16,164 nt of DNA from NCBI GenBank assembly GCA_934527325.1, contig CAKTAG010000022.1:1-16164 (forward strand). Reading direction: 5' to 3'. This document shows positions 1 to 7,137 of the stretch, piece by piece; the stretch's first letter is position 1, and each line of letters begins with the position of its first letter. Below the pieces are notes generated by a model. The model had not been told where the DNA came from. It searched no databases and saw nothing but the letters and a program-made list of their open reading frames with translations. Source of the DNA: an uncultured Candidatus Soleaferrea sp. (lineage in GTDB: Bacteria > Bacillota > Clostridia > Oscillospirales > Ruminococcaceae). Position numbers and translations under genes: made by a program.

Positions 1-2058
1 AAGTAACGGTGCATTGGCTTTAGGAACCACTTTTTTATATTTTCCACTAGCAGTTAATTTGCTGGCCAAAACATTATCTTTAACATAAAGGTTCAACAGT
101 GAACAAAGTTTGTTTTTTAATTCTTCATCTTCTATTGGGCAAGTTACTTCTACCCTTTTTGTAGTGTTCCTAACCATAAGGTCTGCCGAAGAAATATAAA
201 CTTTACTTCTGCAACCACTTCCAAATAAAAAAATTCTAGAATGTTCTAAAAACCTACCTACTATGCTTATAACCTCTATATTTTCTGTGTAACCTTTAAC
301 ACCAGGTAACAAACAACATATTCCCCTAACTATTAACTTTATTTTAACCCCAGCCTGCGAAGCTTCTACTAATTTTAACATAATATCCTTATCGCTTAAC
401 GAATTACATTTAATAATTATTTGTGCTTCTTGCTTATTTTTCACCATCTTTATTTCATCATCTATTAACTTTAAAAACTTAGTTTTAAAAACTATAGGTG
501 ATGTTATTATTTTAGCTGCCGATTCCTGAAGTGTTCCAACAGATATGTTATTAAATATATTTAAAATATCCATACCTATAATTTTATTAGACGTTATAAA
601 AGAAATATCTGTATAGTTTTTAGCTGTTACTTCATTGTAATTACCTGTTCCCACCTGCGAAATATAAGTTATTTTGCCATTATTTTTTTTGGTAATTAAC
701 AGAATTTTTGCATGAATTTTATAACCACTTAACCCATATATAACTTTGCATCCAGATTTTTCTAAGTACATTGCCAAATTCATATTATTTTGCTCATCAA
801 ATTTAGCTTTTAATTCAACCACTACCAAAACATCTTTGCCATTTTCTGCGGCTTTTTTTAGCATATAAACTATTTTAGAATTTGGTGCCACACGGTATAA
901 AGTTATTTTTATAGATGCCACATCTTCAGCTTCTGCTGCTTTAGCTAAAAGGTTAGTAAATACATCCATGCTATAAAACGGGTACAGTAACAATACATCT
1001 TTATTTAATACTAAATCTACTATAGAAAAACCTGCCATATTAGCTGTTTTTTTTTGCTTTATTTTTGGGTAAAATAAATTTGCATTTTTGTAATTGCCCA
1101 TAAACTCTACAATTGTAGGTACAAAAGAAAAACTTAACGGCGACTTAGTTAAAAAAATTTGATTTGATTGCAACTTTAATTTTTTTGCCAGGTAATTAAT
1201 GGCATAACTCATTTTATCAATTTTGTTAATTTTATTAACTTGGTTAACCTCTAACCGTACTACTGGTAAAGTTTTTCTTTTTTCTAACAGATTTGTTATT
1301 GTTTGCTTTACACCAATATTGTTATCGCCCACTTCCTTATCTATATTTATTTCTGCTTTGCGAGTTACCCTAAAAGCAACTTTGAATTTTACCTTATATT
1401 TATTAAAGAATTTATCTGCAAAATATAAAATAACATCTTCTACCAAAACAAACTTAAGCTTACTTTTGTTGCTATTGCCAGTACAATTTTTAGGTATAAT
1501 TATAACATCGCCAAAACACCCATTAGCTTGCAGAATACCAATTTTTGTTGTTTTGTTTTTTTTAGAAAATAAATTAATATACACATAAGTACCCTTGTTT
1601 TTTAAAAAAGGGAACGGGTGGTATTTACCTACAATTTGAGGTGAAATTAACGGAAGAATATTGTTATTAAACACTTTTTTTACATATTTAAATTCATTGC
1701 TGTTTAGCTCTAAAATATTAGCCTTTTCAATATATTTACCAACATCTTTTATTAATTTAAAATAAATACAATCTTTTAATTTTACCAATTCTTTAGCTTT
1801 TTTTAAAACCATGTTAAGCGGTTCTTTATAAGTAACACTAGGGGTTAACCCACCTTTACTTTTATTAGCCATTTTTTTACTTTGCAAAGATGCTACTTTA
1901 GTCATAAAAAACTCATCTAAATTATCATTAAATATTTTTAAAAACTTTAACCTTTCACATAAGGGTACTGTAACATCTTTTGCTTGTAGTAAAACCCTTT
2001 TATTAAAATCTAATTGGCTAATTTCTTTGTTTCTAAATATTTCAAAATCCTTTGCCAA
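1..2058 (-). CDS. ppk1: Polyphosphate kinase 1, 3' end cut by window edge
   Basis: PPK1 reversibly transfers the terminal phosphate of ATP to a growing inorganic polyphosphate chain. Reading the minus strand gives 686 uninterrupted codons. Residues 10-23 (NKEISQLDFNKRVL) begin the classic N-terminal helical domain, and NLDEFFMTKVASLQ follows. The catalytic histidine motif KIHAK is at about residues 447-451 (His449), followed by VGTGNYNE. The second conserved His lies in RFLEHSR (about His606). The visible end, KLTASGKYKK and on, matches the family's C-terminus, so probably only some ten residues are missing. The start is TTG at 2058: an in-frame TGA lies four codons upstream, and GAGGTGG sits just before the start. 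It is divergent from the surface-protein operon. No strong promoter was found upstream. Confidence 0.95.
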   Translation of the reverse strand, partial: MAKDFEIFRNKEISQLDFNKRVLLQAKDVTVPLCERLKFLKIFNDNLDEFFMTKVASLQSKKMANKSKGGLTPSVTYKEPLNMVLKKAKELVKLKDCIYFKLIKDVGKYIEKANILELNSNEFKYVKKVFNNNILPLISPQIVGKYHPFPFLKNKGTYVYINLFSKKNKTTKIGILQANGCFGDVIIIPKNCTGNSNKSKLKFVLVEDVILYFADKFFNKYKVKFKVAFRVTRKAEINIDKEVGDNNIGVKQTITNLLEKRKTLPVVRLEVNQVNKINKIDKMSYAINYLAKKLKLQSNQIFLTKSPLSFSFVPTIVEFMGNYKNANLFYPKIKQKKTANMAGFSIVDLVLNKDVLLLYPFYSMDVFTNLLAKAAEAEDVASIKITLYRVAPNSKIVYMLKKAAENGKDVLVVVELKAKFDEQNNMNLAMYLEKSGCKVIYGLSGYKIHAKILLITKKNNGKITYISQVGTGNYNEVTAKNYTDISFITSNKIIGMDILNIFNNISVGTLQESAAKIITSPIVFKTKFLKLIDDEIKMVKNKQEAQIIIKCNSLSDKDIMLKLVEASQAGVKIKLIVRGICCLLPGVKGYTENIEVISIVGRFLEHSRIFLFGSGCRSKVYISSADLMVRNTTKRVEVTCPIEDEELKNKLCSLLNLYVKDNVLASKLTASGKYKKVVPKANAPLL

Positions 2059-2559
2059 AAAACCACCTCATATTTATCATTTCCAAAGTTACATATAAAA
2101 ATTCTAACGCAAAAAAACAAAAGGCTAACAATTATTATAATAGCAGCTGCAACTAAAAATATTTTGTATAATTACATAAACACCTTAAAAATTTACAAAT
2201 TTTTTATTTATTACTAAACGCACAATATATTTGTTTGAAAATATTGGAAATTTGATAATATTCACAAAAATTATATTAATTGTAAAAAAATTTTGTTCAA
2301 AAAAGCATTGACATTTAGATGTTGCTGTAGTATTATAATGTTAGTTACAGTTAGTTGCTTACCTTTGTAACATTTTTAACTTTAACTAAACAATGTTAAG
2401 GGTATTTATGCAAAAGCAATAATTTGCCAGTTAATTTTTACATACTAAAATTAATTAATATGCAAAGGGGGTTTATTAAAAGTAATTTAACTACATTAAA
2501 TTTATTTATTTTAATTTATTTTATTTAATTTACTTTATTGTAAAATGGAGGATTTTTTT
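2059..2559. other. Divergent intergenic region, no gene
   Basis: About 500 bases between divergent ppk1 and the surface-protein operon. It holds the ppk1 SD (2063-2069), the plus-strand promoter at 2308-2336 and then a leader of over 200 bases. The leader starts with short direct repeats of TTAGTT (2341 and 2351). Inverted pairs GTTACA/TGTAAC (2344-2349 with 2366-2371) and TTAGTTA/TAACTAA (2341-2347 with 2383-2389) could form alternative hairpins. Positions about 2494-2540 are an imperfect T/A-rich run (ATTTA, TTTTA units) ending at the SD of the first gene. I see no credible small ORF and no riboswitch class I recognise. Confidence 0.6.
2308..2336 (+). promoter_or_regulatory. SigA-type promoter of the surface-protein operon
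   Basis: TTGACA at 2308-2313, a 17-base spacer and TATTAT at 2331-2336. An overlapping perfect TATAAT at 2334-2339 would need a 20-base spacer. Transcription would start near 2343-2346, leaving a leader of about 215 bases before the first start codon. Confidence 0.7.
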
Positions 2560-3117
2560 ATGAAAAACAAAAAATTATTTAAAAGTTTAACTACTAGTGC
2601 ATTAATTTTAACTTCAGCTATGGCTTTTTCTAGTTCAGCTTTCGCTAAGCCTGTAGAGTTTGAAAACAATGTAGCAACAATTACAAATACGCGTAATACT
2701 ATGGCTACACTTACCTTTAAGAAAGTATTTAAAGGTGGCGGCTATACAGGTTGGACTGATCGTGAGACTAAGGATACTTCGTTGGCGGATTTTGATGATG
2801 CAAGTAAGTTTAAAACCATATTTACGTTAAAACGTGGATTCAAAGATTCAAGCGGTAATATAACCTGGGAAGATACAGTTCTGGATATAAATAATAGCCT
2901 ATCCGATAACAACTTGCTTGAGTCTAATTATCATAATTACTATAAAGTTGAAGTCACCAAAACAGACGAGCACGATAATGCCGATGACGGTACTGACACC
3001 ATTACGTATACAATTAAAATAGATGCAGACGATAACAATGGTAAATCTTATGTCTTCGGAATAGAAGAAAATTCAACTGCCGCTCCAAGTTACTATTCTG
3101 AGCACAAAGCAAAATAA
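2560..3117 (+). CDS. Small secreted single-domain surface protein (Cna-B/pilin-like)
   Basis: The product is 185 residues. An upstream ATG at 2545 overlaps the GGAGG (2547-2551), so the start is ATG 2560, eight bases after the SD. Residues 1-29 are a signal peptide: Lys-rich start, hydrophobic core, AFA cleavage site. The mature part begins with a strand carrying ITNTRN (41-46), then LTFKKVF (Lys54/55), a Trp/Asp-rich middle, and near the end a YVFGIEEN strand (Glu169/170). It stops at residue 185 with no membrane anchor or LPXTG signal. It resembles the N-terminal domain of the next gene's product and, loosely, Cna-B/isopeptide pilin folds; that fold call is inference. No terminator separates the two genes, so they are probably co-transcribed. 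Its codons look slightly richer in G+C than the neighbours'. Function unknown; secreted matrix or fibre subunit is a guess. Confidence 0.8.
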   Translation: MKNKKLFKSLTTSALILTSAMAFSSSAFAKPVEFENNVATITNTRNTMATLTFKKVFKGGGYTGWTDRETKDTSLADFDDASKFKTIFTLKRGFKDSSGNITWEDTVLDINNSLSDNNLLESNYHNYYKVEVTKTDEHDNADDGTDTITYTIKIDADDNNGKSYVFGIEENSTAAPSYYSEHKAK

Positions 3118-3205
3118 CAACAAACCCCTTAGTAAATTATTTATATAATAAAAAAACTATAATTAAAATATAAAAAAAGTGAGTGAAAAGAGATGTGAAA
3201 AAAAT

Positions 3206-5386
3206 ATGAAAAAAAGCTTATTTAAAGTATTATCCACTATTGTAACAATTTTTGTTACAATAGCTTCTTTAACTCCGCAATATTTTGCCACTGGCTCTGT
3301 ATTCACAAATAAAGATGGTAACCTTTCTGCAACAATAACTAACCAATATACATCAAATTCTGCGTATATGTTAACGCTAATGTTAACCAAAACATTTGAA
3401 TATAGCGATGAATTAAATGAAGATACCTTACCGTACTTTGAAAATTTCAAAGATTTAGAAGATGAAAAAGCAAAAGAAAAGTTTTCAAACATATTTGAAA
3501 TTCAAAGAAATACTACCTCTACAAATGAACCCAACTGGAACGATGAAACCAACTGGAACGATTTCGTCGACTTTAACTTTGCTGATGCTAAAGCTAAACC
3601 AGGCGAAAAAAGTGATGAGGACTCTAAAAAAACATATAGCATTGTATATACATTACAAATCAATTCACCAGATGTAGATAACAGTCAATATTCATTCAGA
3701 GTACGAGAAAAAGACTTATCTAAAATATCCGACATAAAAGATAGTTTTTCATCTGATAACATGTGCAAAGAAGGTAACGAAGATGTGTGGGTTGAATTCA
3801 AGTCTGATCCAGCAGCTCCTAACGACGTAAAAACAGCACTTATTACTAATACACATATTCCCGGCCAACAAAAGGAAGAATTTAAAATTACATACAAGTC
3901 TGGAACAGATGATGTAGAAGGTAATCCACCAACAGATGATAAAACATATAAGAACGGTTCCAACGCAACAATTTTAGGTAAAGGAACTTTAGAAAGAGAA
4001 GGTTACAAATTTATAGGTTGGGCAACAAAAGCAAAGGCAGAAGAAGCAGAATATACAGAGGATGAAGAAATTCCAATAACAAAAGATGTTACTCTATATC
4101 CTGTATGGCGGCTTTTAACAACCAGTGACCTATCTGTTCAAATCAAATATGGTTTTTCTGCTAATGGTAACATAACAATAGGTGCTAGCGGTGATTACGA
4201 ACTAGATGGCGAAACTTTAACAGTACCAGAAGATGCTAAAACTTACAAATTAAATGATACTGTTAACCTTAAAAATGCACCATCTGTAAGCGGTTACTCT
4301 TTTGATGGTTGGCGTTTAGAAGGTAAAAATGGCTCTACAAAAAAACTAGGTGCCAGCTTTGAAATTACCCAAAAAATCTTAGATGAATACGCAAAGCTTA
4401 GCGACGATTTTAAAGAAGAAACTGATGAACCTGAAACCTCTGGTACCGATAAAAAATCTGACACTGATACATCTGGTGCTGATAAAAAATCTGACGCTGA
4501 TACATCTGGTACCGATAAGAAATCTGACGCCGATACATCTGGTACCGATAAGAAATCTGACGCTGATACATCTGGTACCGATAAGAAATCTGACGCTGAT
4601 ACATCTGGTACCGATAAGAAATCTGACGCTGATACATCTGGTGCCGATAAAAAATCTGACGCTGATACATCTGGTAGCAGTGATTTAGAGGTAAGTTTAT
4701 TACCAATAAAAAATACTGCATACCTAAGCGTTCAAAGCTCATCTAGCAACAAAGTTTACATATTAGCTTTAGTAGGTTCATATTCTAAAAACTCCACATC
4801 TTCATCTGATAGTTCTTCACCAAGTCCTTTTGTATATCCATCAAACCCTAATTCCAAAGAAAATGCAAAAACAGTAAAAGTAAATACAGTAGAGAATGCA
4901 AAAGAAATAACTGTAAATTTCATACATAAGTACTTTTCACTCGACAAAGACGGCAACGAAATTTCAGATGGAGAATATAAATCATCTGCAATTATAACAA
5001 ACAACAGTAATATTAATATAAAAGATCATATAAAAGAAACATTTAATGAAGTACCATATCGATACATAGGGTATGACCCAGAAATTGATGACAATATATT
5101 AACATTTGATAAAGCAAAAGACTTAGCAAAAAATGGTCAACTTACAATAACTCTAACATATAAAATAGCTAACGGAGAGCTTTCCTTGGATAGCGAGCTT
5201 AAAAGTGGCGTTGGTGGAGAAAACATTGCCGAAGACGTTGCCGAAGAAAATTTAGAAAGTGGAGATATAAACTTAATTTCTGACGATACTGTAAACACAG
5301 GAAAGTATATGTTTATTATTCCGTTTATTGCTATTATTGCTGCAGCTGTATATGCTATAGCATTTATGAACAAAAAAACACTTTAA
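3206..5386 (+). CDS. Large multidomain surface protein with InlB-like repeat, 11-residue repeats and C-terminal anchor
   Basis: The product is 726 residues. GTG 3179 is in frame, but ATG 3206 starts a clean signal peptide (MKKSLFKV to PQYFA) and is preferred, although its SD is weak. In order: about 36-218, a domain like the whole preceding gene product (ATITN at 42-46, Lys62, Glu168, closing strand ALITNTH at 211-217). About 227-301 is a Listeria-Bacteroides (InlB B) repeat with GYKFIGWATK and LYPVW. About 311-390 is a second beta region with GYSFDGW. Residues 414-490 are seven 11-residue repeats (TDKKSDADTSG type). A Ser-rich stretch, a MucBP-like region (about 567-653), and finally TVNTG (695-699), a membrane helix (about 701-720) and MNKKTL follow. 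The tail resembles a sortase signal lacking Pro. Likely a wall- or membrane-anchored adhesin or stalk; ligand unknown. Confidence 0.85.
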   Translation: MKKSLFKVLSTIVTIFVTIASLTPQYFATGSVFTNKDGNLSATITNQYTSNSAYMLTLMLTKTFEYSDELNEDTLPYFENFKDLEDEKAKEKFSNIFEIQRNTTSTNEPNWNDETNWNDFVDFNFADAKAKPGEKSDEDSKKTYSIVYTLQINSPDVDNSQYSFRVREKDLSKISDIKDSFSSDNMCKEGNEDVWVEFKSDPAAPNDVKTALITNTHIPGQQKEEFKITYKSGTDDVEGNPPTDDKTYKNGSNATILGKGTLEREGYKFIGWATKAKAEEAEYTEDEEIPITKDVTLYPVWRLLTTSDLSVQIKYGFSANGNITIGASGDYELDGETLTVPEDAKTYKLNDTVNLKNAPSVSGYSFDGWRLEGKNGSTKKLGASFEITQKILDEYAKLSDDFKEETDEPETSGTDKKSDTDTSGADKKSDADTSGTDKKSDADTSGTDKKSDADTSGTDKKSDADTSGTDKKSDADTSGADKKSDADTSGSSDLEVSLLPIKNTAYLSVQSSSSNKVYILALVGSYSKNSTSSSDSSSPSPFVYPSNPNSKENAKTVKVNTVENAKEITVNFIHKYFSLDKDGNEISDGEYKSSAIITNNSNINIKDHIKETFNEVPYRYIGYDPEIDDNILTFDKAKDLAKNGQLTITLTYKIANGELSLDSELKSGVGGENIAEDVAEENLESGDINLISDDTVNTGKYMFIIPFIAIIAAAVYAIAFMNKKTL
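4445..4675 (+). repeat. Seven in-frame 33-bp tandem repeats
   Basis: Seven consecutive copies of a 33-base unit encode TDKKSDADTSG, with Thr/Ala variation at the first residue and one Thr for Ala in the first copy. Several inner copies are nearly identical at the nucleotide level. The unit keeps the reading frame, so slippage would lengthen or shorten the hydrophilic linker without breaking the protein. It probably acts as a flexible, charged spacer that holds the N-terminal domains away from the wall. Confidence 0.95.
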
Positions 5387-5423
5387 AAAATAGATGGGTT
5401 GCATCAAAACAATTTTTAAAATT

Positions 5424-5449
5424 GGGTTGGTTACAACCCTCTTTTTTTT
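5424..5449 (+). terminator. Rho-independent terminator of the surface operon
   Basis: GGGTTG (5424-5429), a GTTA loop and CAACCC (5434-5439) are followed by a T-rich tract to 5449. A second GGGTTG at 5396-5401 could compete for the same CAACCC. Confidence 0.85.
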
Positions 5450-5482
5450 AACTCAACAGGTATAATAACTCTTAATTATATA

Positions 5483-5526
5483 AAAAAACTAGGACTTTTG
5501 TTACTGCACAATAATCCTAGTTTTTT
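5483..5526. terminator. Bidirectional terminator between convergent units
   Basis: A 12-bp perfect stem pairs AAAAAACTAGGA (5483-5494) with TCCTAGTTTTTT (5515-5526). Inside the 20-base loop an extra TTGT/ACAA pair can form. There is a T run on the 3' side of both strands, so it can stop the surface operon read-through and the minus-strand engB transcript. Confidence 0.85.
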
Positions 5527-5566
5527 GTATTTTTTTAGCTGTTATTCTGCTACAGCCACTTTATCT

Positions 5567-6151
5567 TTATTCTGAAGTAATGTAATCTACAAGTTCCTTA
5601 ATGCTGCTAACTCCTTCACCTGTAACAGATGAAAATGGAATTATTTTCACTTCTCTACCATATGGAATTTCATCAACTATTTCTGTCAGCCTTACCTTTT
5701 TTTGGTTATTAGATAATTTATCTACTTTAGTTAAAATAATTACAAACGGGAACTCTAATTCAACAAAATAATTAATAATTTCACAATCTTGCTTCGAGGG
5801 TTTATGCCGTACATCTATTAACTGAAAAATTAGCCCTATATCTCTATCACTATTTAAATAGCCACTAACTAAGCTCTTCCACTTCCTTTGTTCAACTTTA
5901 GATGTTTTTGCATAACCATACCCTGGCAAATCTACAAACCTAACATTGCCTACTTTGTAAAAATTAATTGTAGCAGTTTTGCCCGGGGTAGAACTAACTC
6001 TAGCCAACTTTTTTCTATTAAATATTTTATTTATTAACGAAGATTTACCAACATTAGAGCGCCCAGAAAAAACAAACTCTACACCAATACTTTTAGTTAG
6101 TTGCTGTTCACTACCAAACGAAGTTTCAAAAACCACATTATTAAAATTCAT
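5567..6151 (-). CDS. engB: Ribosome-biogenesis GTP-binding protein EngB/YsxC
   Basis: A 194-residue TRAFAC-class GTPase that assists late 50S subunit assembly; length is typical of the family. The visible G motifs are GRSNVGKS (30-37, P-loop), TPGKT (55-59), DLPG (74-77) with the family mark GYGYA, TKVD (141-144) and SSVTGEG (about 174-180). The ATG shares four bases (ATGA) with the stop of dusB upstream, so translation is probably coupled. It is the last gene of the ileS-dusB-engB unit and is followed by the bidirectional terminator. In many clostridia engB sits beside lon or clpX; I see neither here. Confidence 0.97.
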   Translation of the reverse strand: MNFNNVVFETSFGSEQQLTKSIGVEFVFSGRSNVGKSSLINKIFNRKKLARVSSTPGKTATINFYKVGNVRFVDLPGYGYAKTSKVEQRKWKSLVSGYLNSDRDIGLIFQLIDVRHKPSKQDCEIINYFVELEFPFVIILTKVDKLSNNQKKVRLTEIVDEIPYGREVKIIPFSSVTGEGVSSIKELVDYITSE

Positions 6152-7137
6152 AGCTTATATTCTACTCCTCCATCTATATATTCATTTAATATAGCGTACA
6201 AATCTTCCATAGTATTTATTGTAGATATTTTATTCCTTATTATAGCTGCATTTTTAAAACCCTTTAAGTACCATGCTATATGTTTTCTTGCCTCTTTTAT
6301 AGCAACCTGTTCACCAGAATATTTTACCATAAAATTAACATGGTTCAACATAACTAAAACTCTTTGGTTAATAGAGGGTTTTTCTACTACTTCACCATTT
6401 TTATAATAAGCAGAAATCTCTTTAAACACCCAAGGGTTACCAAGAACTCCTCTACCAATCATCACCAAATCACAATTAGTTTGCCTATACATATTAATAG
6501 CTGAAGGCAAATCTACAACATCTCCATTACCTATAACCGGAATTTTTACCGCCTCTTTAACACGTTTTATTACATCTAAAGAAGAATTAAATAAATACAT
6601 TTGTTCTTTTGTCCGCCCATGTACAGTAACCGCACTAGCTCCATTAGCCTCTATTATTTTTGCAACTTCAACAGCATTTATAGTATTTTTATCCCAACCA
6701 CTTCTAATTTTAACAGTAACTGGAACATCTACAGCTTTTACCACCGCTTTTACTATTTTTGCAATTATATCTGGCCTTTTCATTAAAGCTGCTCCACTAT
6801 TATTACTAATAATCTTTTTAGCCGGGCATCCCATATTTATATCTATAATATCTGGTTTATATTTTAAAACAATGTAAGCAGCTTTAGCCAAGTACTCTTC
6901 GTCTTCACCAAATAATTGAATAGCTATTGGCCGCTCTGCATCTGTTATTGCCAACAACTTTTCTGTTTTTTTATCTCTGTAACAAACAGCCTTTGCACTA
7001 ACCATCTCACTAACCACATAACTTGCACCAAATTGCTTAGCTATTATTCTAAAAGCCTTATCTGCAACCCCAGCCATAGGTGCTAAAGCTGCCGTTTTTT
7101 TTATTTTAACATTACCTATTTCTATTTCATCTATCAT
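6148..7137 (-). CDS. dusB: tRNA-dihydrouridine synthase (DusB type)
   Basis: A flavoenzyme that reduces specific uridines in tRNA to dihydrouridine using NAD(P)H. From ATG 7137 it is 329 residues, a normal length. APMAGV (19-24) begins the FMN-binding TIM barrel. NMGCPAKK holds the catalytic Cys104, VHGRT (172-176) and IGRG (227-230) are FMN phosphate contacts, and the C-terminal helical domain includes HIAWYLKG. An in-frame upstream start at 7179 would add 14 residues inside ileS; ATG 7137 is preferred because it gives a standard N-terminus and an ATGA overlap with the ileS stop. Downstream it overlaps engB the same way. The usual Y-S-G after EQMY is replaced by YLFNSS, a small departure. 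Subfamily DusB is assigned by overall resemblance; exact uridine target not shown. Confidence 0.93.
   Translation of the reverse strand: MIDEIEIGNVKIKKTAALAPMAGVADKAFRIIAKQFGASYVVSEMVSAKAVCYRDKKTEKLLAITDAERPIAIQLFGEDEEYLAKAAYIVLKYKPDIIDINMGCPAKKIISNNSGAALMKRPDIIAKIVKAVVKAVDVPVTVKIRSGWDKNTINAVEVAKIIEANGASAVTVHGRTKEQMYLFNSSLDVIKRVKEAVKIPVIGNGDVVDLPSAINMYRQTNCDLVMIGRGVLGNPWVFKEISAYYKNGEVVEKPSINQRVLVMLNHVNFMVKYSGEQVAIKEARKHIAWYLKGFKNAAIIRNKISTINTMEDLYAILNEYIDGGVEYKL

Noticed and set aside
1223..2217. Plus-strand ORFs across ppk1
   Set aside because: They are shadows of the minus-strand ppk1 reading frame, with no SD and no recognisable product.
2345..2480. Cyclic-di-GMP or other riboswitch in the surface-operon leader
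   Set aside because: GCAAAAGCA and GCAAAGGGGG look faintly similar to class I parts, but the required conserved stems and the GGGACGCAAAGC-type core are missing.
4445..4675. CRISPR-like array
   Set aside because: The units are directly abutting with no unique spacers and encode an in-frame peptide.
4383..4742. Repeat-rich ORFs on both strands over the 33-bp repeats
   Set aside because: They are out-of-frame readings of the tandem repeat inside the large surface gene; they have no SD and arise because a 33-base unit keeps every frame open.
5538..5556. GCTGT/ACAGC hairpin after engB as a terminator
   Set aside because: The stem is five pairs and is followed by an A run, not a T run, on the engB strand; the 12-bp bidirectional hairpin just beyond is the better terminator.
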